Of a DNA stretch of 64,000 nucleotides, positions 25,657 through 34,196 are shown piece by piece. Numbering within the stretch: position 1 is the stretch's first letter; every line of letters starts with the position of its first letter. The stretch spans positions 186,001 to 250,000 of the forward strand of contig JADJTG010000014.1 of NCBI GenBank assembly GCA_016711285.1, in the 5' to 3' direction. Under the pieces are notes generated by a model. That model searched no databases. It was not told the DNA's origin and saw only the letters and a list, made by a program, of their open reading frames with translations. This stretch comes from Sphingobacteriales bacterium (lineage in GTDB: Bacteria; Bacteroidota; Bacteroidia; Chitinophagales; UBA2359). The position numbers were made by a program, and so were the translations under genes.

Positions 25657-26047
25657 ATATGTATTCGTTTCTAGTTAATAACGCTTCTGTTTTTTGTAGC
25701 AACACCATAGGATTAAAGGGTTTTCTGATAAAATCAGTAGTTCTGTCTTTAAAATCCTGTTCCAACGTGATATTCTCCTCCGGACTCATACATACCAATA
25801 TCGGCACATTGTAATAGATGCCACTGTAACGAACTCCTTTAAAAAAATCAGGCTCATCTTTGAAAGTAACCGGACTATCCATAATGATAAGACGGGGAAA
25901 ATTTCCTTGATGCAGCCATTGATGCGCCTGATAGCAGACAGTAAATCCTGTTACTCCATAACCCTTAGAGTTTAGTATATATTGTGTTAGCTGAAGCAAT
26001 CCGGCTTCTTTCATCAGTAATAAAATAGAACTTTTTACTTCACGCAT
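25649..26047 (-). CDS. Single-domain response-regulator receiver protein
   Basis: This 132-aa protein is a stand-alone CheY-like receiver. The likely phospho-acceptor is the aspartate in LIIMDSP (about residue 57), the switch residue may be the S in LVCMSPEEN, and the conserved lysine is in IRKPFNP (~112). The acidic pair usually found after strand 1 is absent: strand 1 reads SSILLLMKEAGL, with K-E in place of D-D, so metal binding and phosphorylation may be altered. It overlaps the sugar transferase start by 8 bases. This suggests that it signals to, or pairs with, the receiver-like domain of that enzyme. Confidence 0.78.
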   Translation of the reverse strand: MREVKSSILLLMKEAGLLQLTQYILNSKGYGVTGFTVCYQAHQWLHQGNFPRLIIMDSPVTFKDEPDFFKGVRYSGIYYNVPILVCMSPEENITLEQDFKDRTTDFIRKPFNPMVLLQKTEALLTRNEYIYA

Positions 26048-26362
26048 ACTTTAAGGGTTTTTGCTAAACCAATGTATATTATACTGTACAGAGCTGTGTT
26101 TTTGATGCAAAGTTAGTAGAATTATAATGATTTGGCTATAAAAACAGGCATAAAATGTTTTTTTATAAATAATGTGAATAATAAAATATACACAAGTGTT
26201 TATTAAAAAATACACCCCACCTGTTATAAGCAAAATTGTTTATTTCTTTTTTACCGTATATTAAGACATATATGGTCTCAAAAAGTAACAAAAAATTTTG
26301 CTTATTTTAAAATATAATGGACACTATATGTCTAATATATTATCCGTAACTCCCTAATTTTT
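26048..26362. other. Intergenic gap with a long-spaced inverted repeat
   Basis: About 315 bp of AT-rich DNA without a gene, carrying the upstream region of the minus-strand polysaccharide operon. AGACATATA at 26264-26272 recurs as its reverse complement TATATGTCT at 26325-26333, 52 bases apart. This could be a pair of regulator half-sites. No clear promoter pair was identified. Confidence 0.35.
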
Positions 26363-26644
26363 TTAATTGCGCTGCTTTCTTTCTGTGCGTTTTAAAAAAT
26401 GGCGATTTTTATTGTAAATACGGGCTAATTGGCGTACTGACAGTTCATACTTAGATTCTAACTCAAACAAAATATTGTAGAAGCTGGCATCTCTGCTTTC
26501 CAAGCGTTTGAAAATATCATTTACAATCAAAAAATTTCGCATTGTTTCCTCTTTCAATAAATTCATCTCTACTGCTTCTTCAATAGTGATATTGGTCGGC
26601 AAAGAGTTTAAAAAAAGAGCTTTTACTTCGTCTAACTGTTTCAT
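26363..26644 (-). CDS. Hypothetical small helical protein
   Basis: This 93-aa protein is not recognised. It is predicted to be wholly helical and charged, without a signal peptide or membrane segment. The C-terminal half (YELSVRQLARIYNKNRHFLKRTERKQRN) looks like a short helix-turn-helix, with 'LSVRQLARIYNKNRHFLKR' fitting recognition-helix spacing, and the tail is strongly basic. That might mean DNA binding, but I would not assign a function. It lies upstream of the polysaccharide operon on the same strand, with 315 bp between, and is divergent from the third glycosyltransferase. Confidence 0.6.
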   Translation of the reverse strand: MKQLDEVKALFLNSLPTNITIEEAVEMNLLKEETMRNFLIVNDIFKRLESRDASFYNILFELESKYELSVRQLARIYNKNRHFLKRTERKQRN

Positions 26645-26813
26645 ATAAAATACGTTTTATTTATAAGATAGATATTGTTTCCGTTTTTTGCAGCAATAAA
26701 AATGCCAAACTATACATTGATAAATAATTAAAGATAGAATGCCGAAATAATATAAATAAGTCAATATTGACGATGATTTTTCCTTATTTTTGCCCTCCTT
26801 CAAGAATTGTTAC

Positions 26814-27989
26814 ATGGTACTGATACTGTTGTTTTTTATTGCATTGGTGGTGTATGTATTTGTTGGTTATGGGGTGGCATTATATATATTAGTAAAACTA
26901 TTTCCCAAGCAGAGGGGGGCAGTTTTAGGATACAGCGAGCAGCAACTGCCGTCGCTCACACTCATTGTGGCGGCTTATAATGAGGCGGCTTGTATGGAAG
27001 AAAAAATCCAAAACTGTTTGGAGTTGGAGTATCCTGCACATTTATTGCATATATTTTTTGTTACAGATGGCTCTACGGACGGCTCCGAACAAATAGTGGC
27101 GCGTTATCCGCGTATTCGTTTGTTTCACGAAGCACAGCGCAAAGGGAAAATCGCTGCCGTACACCGAATAATGCAGTATGCAGAAACAGAAATTGTGGTA
27201 TTTACCGATGCCAATACTTTGCTCAATAAAGAGGCTTTGGTGCTGATGGCTCGCCACTATGCCGATGCCGGTGTGGGGGCGGTGTCGGGCGAAAAACGTA
27301 TTCGTGAGCGACAAGCAGATGATGCGAGCGGAGCAGGAGAGGGCTTTTACTGGAAATATGAGTCGAAACTCAAACAGTGGGACTCCGACCTCAATACTGT
27401 GGTGGGGGCTGCCGGAGAGCTGTTTTCCATTCGCACAAGTTTGTATCAGCCGGTGCCGCCCGATAGTATTATTGAGGATTTTGTGCTTACGATTGGTATT
27501 GCGATGCGTGGCTATCGGGTGGTGTATGAGCCGGACGCTTATGCCGTTGAACCGCCTTCGGCATCTTCGGCGGAGGAGTTCAAGCGCAAAGTGCGTATTG
27601 CGGCGGGCGGTTGGCAAACGGCTTTGCGCCTCCAATCACTCATCAATCCGTTTCGCTATGGCGTGTTGTCGTTTCAATATATTTCGCACCGGCTGTTTCG
27701 TTGGACTTTAGCTCCTTTTTTATTGCCTTTTATCTTTTTTATCAACGCATATATGGTATGGCACGGTGGCTATGCACCATTTTTTACGTTGTTGCTGACA
27801 GCACAAGTGGTTTTTTATCTTTTTGCGGCAGCAGGTGCATTTTTAGAACACAGAAAAATAAAATTTAAACTATTTTTTATCCCCTATTATTTTTGCCTGA
27901 TGAATTATGCCGTGTGGCGCGGCTTTTTTCGTTTTTTAAAAGGAAATCAAAGTGTGTTGTGGGAAAAAGCAAAACGCAGCAACGATTAA
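26814..27989 (+). CDS. Membrane family 2 glycosyltransferase
   Basis: I choose the ATG at 26814 over an upstream TTG because it begins directly with a membrane helix (MVLILLFFIALVVYVFV), giving 391 aa. The GT-A domain shows LTLIVAAYNEAACMEEKI, LLHIFFVTDGSTDGSEQI (DGSxD), VVFTDANTLLN (DxD-like TDAN), IIEDFVLTIGIAMRGY (ED catalytic motif) and RKVRIAAGGWQTALR, in which the last element replaces the QxxRW motif with the GGWQ form. Three hydrophobic helices follow (about 290-385). It resembles poly-N-acetylglucosamine or cellulose-type processive enzymes. It is divergent from the minus-strand polysaccharide cluster and probably belongs to the same pathway. Confidence 0.85.
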   Translation: MVLILLFFIALVVYVFVGYGVALYILVKLFPKQRGAVLGYSEQQLPSLTLIVAAYNEAACMEEKIQNCLELEYPAHLLHIFFVTDGSTDGSEQIVARYPRIRLFHEAQRKGKIAAVHRIMQYAETEIVVFTDANTLLNKEALVLMARHYADAGVGAVSGEKRIRERQADDASGAGEGFYWKYESKLKQWDSDLNTVVGAAGELFSIRTSLYQPVPPDSIIEDFVLTIGIAMRGYRVVYEPDAYAVEPPSASSAEEFKRKVRIAAGGWQTALRLQSLINPFRYGVLSFQYISHRLFRWTLAPFLLPFIFFINAYMVWHGGYAPFFTLLLTAQVVFYLFAAAGAFLEHRKIKFKLFFIPYYFCLMNYAVWRGFFRFLKGNQSVLWEKAKRSND

Positions 27990-28003
27990 TGCGGTGTGTT
28001 TTT

Positions 28004-28339
28004 TTATAAAGTGTCGCGGATTTCTTTTAAAAAATTCCGAATCTGCTCTAATTTATCTACGACTTCTACTTTATCCATTAATTTTTGCTTTTTGCTCTTC
28101 AATTCACTTTTTGCTCCGTCAATAGTATATCTTTTTTCTTTCAGCAGATGGTAAATGAGTTTTAGATTTTGTAAATCCGCTTCTACAAATAAACGATTGC
28201 CTTTGCGGTTTTTTTTGGGTTTTAAAATATCAAATTCACGTTCCCAAAAACGAATTTGGGAAGGTGCTACTCCCATCAATTCGGCAACTTCACCAATTGA
28301 ATAGTACAACTTCGTTATTTCTTTATCTTTGAGCGGCAT
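28004..28339 (-). CDS. MerR-family transcriptional regulator
   Basis: This 111-aa regulator starts with a winged helix-turn-helix of MerR type: LYYSIGEVAELMGVAPSQIRFWEREF (shown in part; about residues 10-35), then the wing region NRKGNRLFVEADLQNLKLI and a LLKEKRYTIDGAKSEL helix. A C-terminal coiled coil (about 75-111) likely mediates dimerisation. No effector-binding cysteines are present. In Bacteroidota a MerR protein of this size is commonly found next to the alaS/M23-peptidase pair, as here (separated only by the DUF1761 gene). Its targets are unknown. Confidence 0.88.
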   Translation of the reverse strand: MPLKDKEITKLYYSIGEVAELMGVAPSQIRFWEREFDILKPKKNRKGNRLFVEADLQNLKLIYHLLKEKRYTIDGAKSELKSKKQKLMDKVEVVDKLEQIRNFLKEIRDTL

Positions 28340-28459
28340 AATAGAGTGTTAGCTTTTTAGCAAACAAAAATAGCATGGTTTTATTAAAAATAAAACCTTA
28401 TTTTTGCTAAGACACTTAATTTCCTTTTTTTCACAATTTCAAAAAAAAATATAAATGTT

Positions 28460-28963
28460 ATGACACCTAATCCTATTGTGTTGTTGCTCGCCGCATTAAT
28501 ACCTACTTTGGTGGGTTTTATATGGTATCATCCCAAAGTAATGGGCGGCATGTGGATGCGTGTTACAGGATTGCGCGAAGAAGATTTGAAACAAGGAAAT
28601 ATGGCAGTAATATTTGGCGTATCTCTTGTATTGAGTGTCTTTCTTTCGTTTGCCCTGCACACTATTGTCATTCATCAGTATGGTTTTTATCAGACTTTGA
28701 TGAATTACGAGAGCGAAATGAACACTGCTGGTACTGAAATTAACAATTTACGCTTGGCTTTTGAAAAATACGCCAACGAGTTTCGTACTTTTAGACATGG
28801 AGCTATACATGGGGCATTGACAGGTATTATTTTAATATTGCCGGTGTTGGGTACTAATGCTTTATTTGAGCGCAAAGGCTGGTCTTATATTTTTGTAAAT
28901 GTAGCTTATTGGACAATTACTTTGGCTCTGATGGGCGGAGTAATTTGTCAATGGTCAAGATAG
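28460..28963 (+). CDS. DUF1761 family membrane protein
   Basis: This 167-aa protein has four hydrophobic segments, at about residues 5-23, 48-70, 112-132 and 142-162. The opening NPIVLLLAALIPTLVGFIWYHPKVMGG has the W-Y-x-P element typical of DUF1761 proteins (shown split here: GFIWYHPKVMGG). Family function is unknown. The ATG follows an A-rich leader and is divergent from the merR gene, about 120 bp away. Confidence 0.75.
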   Translation: MTPNPIVLLLAALIPTLVGFIWYHPKVMGGMWMRVTGLREEDLKQGNMAVIFGVSLVLSVFLSFALHTIVIHQYGFYQTLMNYESEMNTAGTEINNLRLAFEKYANEFRTFRHGAIHGALTGIILILPVLGTNALFERKGWSYIFVNVAYWTITLALMGGVICQWSR

Positions 28964-29035
28964 AAGCCTGTATATATATAATATGTAGTATGTTTTTTTT
29001 AAGCGGATATAATTGCTGAAAAAAAATATCAAAAT

Positions 29036-29074
29036 AAAAAAAGCGGATAAACCCACTGTTTATCCGCTTTTTTG
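29036..29074. terminator. Bidirectional rho-independent terminator
   Basis: A 12-bp stem (29041-29052 with 29058-29069) closes a CCACT loop and is flanked by an A-run and a T-run. It separates the convergent DUF1761 gene and alaS. Confidence 0.9.
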
Positions 29075-29090
29075 CAATAAGGCAATTTAT

Positions 29091-31706
29091 TTAAAAGGTC
29101 ACCTGAAATAATTCGTGTGCCGATTCGAGCGCGGCTGCCAATCCTTCGGGATAGCTGCCTCCGGCTGTGGCGTAGAAATTTTGACCGCCGCCGCCGCCTC
29201 TGATGTGTTTTGCCAAATTGCGCACAACGGTGGCGGCATTCCATTCGGGATATTGGCTCAATACTGCTTCGTCTACCATCACCGTCAAATGTGCTTTGCC
29301 CTCTGTAACAGCACCAAAAATTGCCACCAAATTCGGAACTTCATTTTTGAGTGCGAAAGCAATTTGTTTTACACTGTCGGCATTGGGTACATCAAGCTGC
29401 TCTATTAGCAAGTTGTAGCCTGCTTTTTGTTGTATTTTGGCTTTGAGTGTATTTTTTACAGACAGCGTTTTTTCCTGATACAATTTTTCCAATTCTTTTT
29501 TCAAAGTATTGTTTTCTTCGCTCAACTGCTGTACAGCTTTGAGGGTGTCTTTCGGGTTTTTCAAAGTTTCTTTTACCGATTGGAGCAGTTCAAACTGCTG
29601 ATTGACGTACTCCATGGCTGCTGTTCCGCTGACGGCTTCTATGCGGCGCACACCTGCCGCCACAGATGACTCCGATAAAAACTTAAATAAACCGATAGCT
29701 CCTGTAGCTCCTACATGCGTACCGCCGCACAACTCGCGCGAAAATTCGGGGTCAATGGTCACTACACGCACCACATCGCCGTATTTTTCGCCAAAAAGTG
29801 CCATAGCTCCGCTTTCTATTGCTTCTTTCTGATTTTTATAGTCGGTTTGTACCGGAATATTTTCGCGTATTTTTTCATTGATTTGTTGCTCTATTTCCTG
29901 CAATTCGGCATCGCTCACTTTGCTAAAATGCGAAAAATCGAAGCGCAGATAATCGGGAGCTACCAAAGAGCCTTTTTGATGAACGTGTGTGCCCAAAGTA
30001 TTGCGCAATACAGCGTGTAATAAGTGTGTGGCACTGTGGTTGGAGGCAGTGGCAACACGGCGCGATTGGTCTATAACCGCCAGTACTTCGCCGTTCAAAA
30101 TTTCGGGCTTTTGTGTGCTGAGATGCAGAATGAGGTTGTTTTCTTTTTGTGTATCTATAATATCCACGCGCTCCCCTTCAAAATACAAATAACCGATATC
30201 GCCCACTTGTCCGCCGCTTTCGGCATAAAAAGGTGTTTCGCGCAGCACATATTGGTAATAGTCGGTTTTTTTGAGATTTACTTTGCGGTATTTGAGCAAT
30301 ACGGTTTTACATTCATTTTGTTCGTATCCTACAAAAGTAGTTTCGTTGTCGGCATTAAATACCACCCAATCGCCCGTTTCCAAAGCGGTAGCAGCACGCG
30401 AACGTTCTTTTTGTCGGTTCATTTCCTGCTCAAATCCTTTTTCATCTACCAAAATACCACTTTCGCGAGCCATCAGGAGTGTCAAATCCAAAGGAAAACC
30501 AAAAGTGTCGTAGAGTTCAAAAGCCTCCGCACCACTGATATGCGGCTGATTTGCCAAGAGTTCGAAGCGTTTCAATCCTGCTTCCAAAGTACGCAGGAAA
30601 GCATTTTCTTCTTCTAAAATTACTTTTGCCACAAAATCGCGTTGCTGATAAAGTTCGGGAAATACATCTTTCCACTGCTCTGCCAGCGTAGCTACCATTG
30701 CGTGCAGCAACGGTTTTTTGTATTGCAGCGTGCTGTAATAATAGCGCACGGCGCGGCGTAAAATACGGCGTATCACATAGCCTGCTCCTGTGTTGGAGGG
30801 CAGTTGCCCATCGGCAATGGTGAGCGAAATGGCGCGAATGTGGTCGCTGAGTACGCGCAGGGCAATATCGGTTTTTTCGTTGATGCCATAGCGCAAAGCC
30901 GTCAGTTGCTCTACTTTCTGAATCAAAGGCGTAAATACGTCTGTGTCGTAGTTGGAGCTTTTGCCTTGAATGGCACGCACCAAACGCTCAAAACCCATAC
31001 CCGTATCTACGTGTTTTTCGGGCAGAGGGCACAAAGAGCCGTCAGTCAGGCGTTCAAATTGTATAAATACATTGTTCCAAATTTCAATGACTTGCGGGTG
31101 GTCGTTGTTTACCAAATCTTTGCCGGATATTTCGGCACGTTCGGCATCGGAGCGCAGGTCTATATGAATTTCGGAGCAGGGACCACAAGGACCCGTATCG
31201 CCCATTTCCCAAAAATTATCTTTTTTAGAGCCGTATAAAATATGGTCTTCGGCTACCATTGTGCGCCATATATCGCGGGCTTCGTTGTCGGGAGGCAAGC
31301 CGTCTTTTTCGTCGCCGCCGAATACTGACACATAGAGTCTGTTTTTGGAAAGCCCGTAAATTTCTGTCAATAATTCCCACGACCACTCCAAAGCCTCCTT
31401 TTTAAAATAATCGCCAAAAGACCAATTGCCCAACATTTCAAACATAGTGTGGTGATAAGTATCCACTCCTACTTCTTCTAAGTCGTTGTGTTTGCCCGAA
31501 ACTCGCAAGCACTTTTGGGTATCGGCGATGCGGCGATGCGTGGGCACCTGATTTCCGAGAAAAAAGTCCTTAAATTGGTTCATTCCGGCGTTGGTGAACA
31601 TCAAAGTAGGGTCATTTTTGACAACAATAGGGGCGGAGGGTACAATAGCGTGTTGTTTGGAGGCAAAAAATTGTAAAAAAGCACGGCGTACTTCTTGGGC
31701 ATTCAT
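29091..31706 (-). CDS. alaS: Alanyl-tRNA synthetase
   Basis: This 871-aa enzyme charges tRNA-Ala. The N-terminal aminoacylation domain has FTNAGMNQFKDFFLG and the motif region GDTGPCGPCSEIHID. The editing domain has HSATHLLHAVLRN (HxxxH, about residue 560) and RELCGGTHVGATG (CxxxH, ~660), so Ser/Gly editing is intact. The C-terminal DHHA1 domain ends with the glycine-rich HIRGGGGGQNFYATAGG. Length and domain order are normal. It is divergent from the M23 peptidase gene, a conserved arrangement in Bacteroidota. Confidence 0.98.
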   Translation of the reverse strand: MNAQEVRRAFLQFFASKQHAIVPSAPIVVKNDPTLMFTNAGMNQFKDFFLGNQVPTHRRIADTQKCLRVSGKHNDLEEVGVDTYHHTMFEMLGNWSFGDYFKKEALEWSWELLTEIYGLSKNRLYVSVFGGDEKDGLPPDNEARDIWRTMVAEDHILYGSKKDNFWEMGDTGPCGPCSEIHIDLRSDAERAEISGKDLVNNDHPQVIEIWNNVFIQFERLTDGSLCPLPEKHVDTGMGFERLVRAIQGKSSNYDTDVFTPLIQKVEQLTALRYGINEKTDIALRVLSDHIRAISLTIADGQLPSNTGAGYVIRRILRRAVRYYYSTLQYKKPLLHAMVATLAEQWKDVFPELYQQRDFVAKVILEEENAFLRTLEAGLKRFELLANQPHISGAEAFELYDTFGFPLDLTLLMARESGILVDEKGFEQEMNRQKERSRAATALETGDWVVFNADNETTFVGYEQNECKTVLLKYRKVNLKKTDYYQYVLRETPFYAESGGQVGDIGYLYFEGERVDIIDTQKENNLILHLSTQKPEILNGEVLAVIDQSRRVATASNHSATHLLHAVLRNTLGTHVHQKGSLVAPDYLRFDFSHFSKVSDAELQEIEQQINEKIRENIPVQTDYKNQKEAIESGAMALFGEKYGDVVRVVTIDPEFSRELCGGTHVGATGAIGLFKFLSESSVAAGVRRIEAVSGTAAMEYVNQQFELLQSVKETLKNPKDTLKAVQQLSEENNTLKKELEKLYQEKTLSVKNTLKAKIQQKAGYNLLIEQLDVPNADSVKQIAFALKNEVPNLVAIFGAVTEGKAHLTVMVDEAVLSQYPEWNAATVVRNLAKHIRGGGGGQNFYATAGGSYPEGLAAALESAHELFQVTF

Positions 31707-31736
31707 ACAGAATATCAGATATTTTTTTAATAAAAT

Positions 31737-31767
31737 TTTAGATTATTAGAATATTTTCATATTTTTG
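31737..31767 (+). promoter_or_regulatory. Probable promoter of the M23 peptidase gene
   Basis: TATTTTTG at 31760-31767 is a full match to the -7 consensus TAnnTTTG, with TTTA (one mismatch to TTTG) at 31737-31740 after a 19-base spacer. The start codon is 107 bp downstream. Confidence 0.4.
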
Positions 31768-31874
31768 CGATTGAAGGAAGAAATTTTTGGCAAATTTTAT
31801 ACCAAATTTTATGCTTAAATCGCCGAAAATATCCTTTTTGAGCATGCAAAATTAGCTAAAAAAAATGTTTTGTC

Positions 31875-32846
31875 ATGAGAAAAGAAAAATACTTTTATAA
31901 TCCCTCCACACTACAATATGAAAAAATACAAACACCCTTATCTGCACGGCTTTGGCAGGCCTTCGGTTTCTTGTGCGCCGTGTTGGTATTTGCCTTCCTG
32001 ATAGTCGTGCTGGCATTTGAATTTATAGATTCTCCGAAAGAAAAGAAACTCAAACGCGAAATTGTTTTGTTGCAGTCGCAATATGAGTTTATTAATAAAG
32101 AAATGAAATTAGCCAATAAAGTATTGGCAGAATTACAAGACCGAGACGATAATTTTTATCGCGTTATTTTTGAAGCAGAACCTATCCCTTCTTCGGTACG
32201 CGAAGCCGGTATCGGGGGGTCTAATCCTTACAGCGAACTCGAAGGATTTAGCAACAGCGATTTGTTGCTCTCTACCCGCAAAAATTTAGACAAAATCAAG
32301 CGACAAGTGTATGTACAATCTAAGTCGTATGACAAGGTCGCTACCCTCCTGAAAAACCGCGAAGATTTGTATCGCTCTATGCCGGCGGTGCAGCCTATTT
32401 CCAATAAAAGTCTCAAACATATTGCTTCGGGTTTTGGAACTCGTATCCACCCCATTTACAAAACACACCGCATGCATAGCGGCTTGGATTTTTCCGCACC
32501 TACCGGCACTCCGGTATATGCCACCGGCAAAGGAAAAGTAGTGAGTATCAACGATGTGGGTTCGGGTTATGGTAATCATATTCTGATTGACCACGGTTAT
32601 AATTTCAAAACTTTGTATGCCCACCTGAGCAGCGTGAACGTAAAAGTAGGGCAAACGATATCGCGCGGAGACTTAATCGGAAAGGTGGGAAATACCGGAC
32701 TATCCACTGCTCCGCACCTGCACTATGAAGTGTGGAAGGGCGGTAAACCTGTAAATCCGGCAATGTATTTCTACAACGATTTAAGCCCTGCTGAATATCA
32801 AACTATGATTAAACTTTCATCTAAGTTCAATCAATCTTTTGACTAA
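31875..32846 (+). CDS. M23 family metallopeptidase (membrane-anchored cell-wall endopeptidase)
   Basis: This 323-aa protein has a short cytoplasmic N-terminus, one membrane helix (about residues 30-55), a coiled coil (about 58-95 and 130-160), and a C-terminal LytM/M23 domain (about 185-300). Zinc ligands are visible in RMHSGLDFSAP (HxxxD) and APHLHYEVW (HxH), and the GNHILIDHG strand is intact. It should cleave peptidoglycan cross-links or act as a scaffold in the periplasm, as DipM/EnvC-like proteins do; with all zinc residues present it is probably active. It is divergent from alaS. Confidence 0.93.
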   Translation: MRKEKYFYNPSTLQYEKIQTPLSARLWQAFGFLCAVLVFAFLIVVLAFEFIDSPKEKKLKREIVLLQSQYEFINKEMKLANKVLAELQDRDDNFYRVIFEAEPIPSSVREAGIGGSNPYSELEGFSNSDLLLSTRKNLDKIKRQVYVQSKSYDKVATLLKNREDLYRSMPAVQPISNKSLKHIASGFGTRIHPIYKTHRMHSGLDFSAPTGTPVYATGKGKVVSINDVGSGYGNHILIDHGYNFKTLYAHLSSVNVKVGQTISRGDLIGKVGNTGLSTAPHLHYEVWKGGKPVNPAMYFYNDLSPAEYQTMIKLSSKFNQSFD

Positions 32847-32875
32847 GTAAACGCAATATAAATTTTTTATATATG

Positions 32876-32917
32876 AAAAAAGCGGCTTTGCATATCAGGT
32901 GCAAAGCCGCTTTTTTA
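32876..32917 (+). terminator. Rho-independent terminator
   Basis: A 12-13-bp stem (about 32880-32892 with 32900-32912) built on AAGCGGCTTTGC and its complement closes a 7-base loop, with an A-run before and T-run after. It ends the M23 peptidase transcript. Confidence 0.9.
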
Positions 32918-33047
32918 TTGTTTTTAAATACTGAAAATGAAAAAACAAAAGATACGGATTATATGCTCTAATAAAGCTGTAATATTTGTAGTATATGTTT
33001 TATATTACAATTAAATATTTAAACAATTTTTCTGACTCAAAAAACTG

Positions 33048-33551
33048 ATGATATTGAAAAAATATAGAAACATTATTTTTGTTGTAATATTTTTAATGTA
33101 TTGGCTAATCGCAATTTTTGCTTCTATATTCTCATTTTAGGAGGATTGCAGTAAATATTTTACGGGAGAAGTTTATACAGGGCAATCTTCTGCAAATATA
33201 GAATTGCAACCTCTATCTATGATTTATGCTAGGAAAGAACTAAAGATGTATGCAAAAAATGCCAATTTTAATCAAAATAATATTATGACTTGGTTAGAAT
33301 TTAGTTTGCAACGTTATCTAAAATTAGACCCTGCCCAACAACCACAGGAAGTGCATATCTATAAGAAAATTTTTTCTGACGGAGAAATGAAATATTGTCG
33401 CAATGGCGAACGTTTAAAACAAGAGGCACTTTTTGCAGTTTTCACCTTCTGCCCCTACAAGGAATCAGCTGAGGCAAAAGTTAAAGAAATTATTTTTTAC
33501 AACGGCGGTGCAACAGGATATGTCATTTCCAAAAACTGTGATTGTTTGTAA
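33048..33551 (+). pseudogene. Small membrane-anchored protein interrupted by an in-frame TAG
   Basis: From the ATG at 33048 the frame encodes a basic start and one membrane helix (MILKKYRNIIFVVIFLMYWL and on to FASIFSF), then a TAG at 33138-33140. It continues in the same frame for 136 more codons (EDCSKYFTGEVYTGQSSANI... to NCDCL). The neighbouring paralogue reads GGFFENCSCN where this reads FSF-stop-EDCSKY, so the TAG looks like a point mutation in a longer secreted or membrane-anchored protein with paired cysteines. Without it the product is 167 aa. Translation restarting at the ATG at 33219 would give only the C-terminal part. Function unknown. Confidence 0.65.
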
Positions 33552-33576
33552 ATTATTTCAAGCAAATAATTTGTTG
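33438..33576 (+). repeat. 139-bp direct duplication, copy 1
   Basis: This block recurs at 34058-34196, exactly 620 bp away, with about four substitutions. It holds the last ~37 codons of the interrupted gene (CPYKESAEAKVKE... NCDCL) and 25 bases after its stop. Confidence 0.9.
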
Positions 33577-33633
33577 TTATTGAATATGATTTATATTTTT
33601 TCGCTGATATAGAAAATTAATACAAGAAAACAT

Positions 33634-34092
33634 ATGTCCAATTATAATCATAATCGGTTTTACGGAATTATACTTGCCATTTTTTTTGTTTTCGCCGGAC
33701 TGGTTTTAGGAATTTTTGCTTTTTTATCCTTAGAAATTGGTGGCTTTTTTGAAAATTGCTCTTGTAATGCACTGGAATATAAAACAAAACTTAATGATAA
33801 TATAATTTTGGAGAATATCGTTGAATACCCTTTCCACTATAAGCCAAATTCAAGCGATTCTTGTGTAGAAAGAGAAGTATATGCCCAAAATGTTAATTAT
33901 AACCTAAATAGCACTATGTCAGATTTAGAAATGCAAACTTTGCTCTATGTAGGTAAACAAAAGGAGTGCATAGACAAAGTGATTGTTTATAAAAAGATGG
34001 ATTGCGATGTGGTGTACTGTAGTGATGCAGAAAAAATATTGAAAAAACAAAATACTTGTTTTCACTTTCTGCCCCTACAAGGAATCAGCTAA
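33634..34092 (+). CDS. Hypothetical membrane-anchored cysteine-containing protein, decayed C-terminus
   Basis: This 152-aa protein is not recognised. Residues ~10-32 form one membrane helix (YGIILAIFFVFAGLVLGIF), followed by an extracytoplasmic part with seven cysteines, including ENCSCN, KMDCDVVYCSD and NTCFHF. It is a distant paralogue of the interrupted gene at 33048. The 3' end enters the duplicated 139-bp block in a different frame from copy 1, so it terminates early (HFLPLQGIS). In the original frame the block has a GAA-to-TAA change, so the family C-terminus is lost either way. It is probably a decaying copy. Confidence 0.5.
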   Translation: MSNYNHNRFYGIILAIFFVFAGLVLGIFAFLSLEIGGFFENCSCNALEYKTKLNDNIILENIVEYPFHYKPNSSDSCVEREVYAQNVNYNLNSTMSDLEMQTLLYVGKQKECIDKVIVYKKMDCDVVYCSDAEKILKKQNTCFHFLPLQGIS

Positions 34093-34196
34093 GGCAAAAG
34101 TTAAATAAATTATTTTTTACAACGGCGGTGCAACAGGATATGTCATTTCCAAAAACTGTGATTGTTTGTAAATTATTTCAAACAAATAATTTGTTG
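34058..34196 (+). repeat. 139-bp direct duplication, copy 2
   Basis: Near-identical to 33438-33576. The match stops at TTGTTG (34191-34196), within two bases of the left terminal repeat of the IS630 remnant (34195). The insertion therefore marks the limit of homology. Confidence 0.9.
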
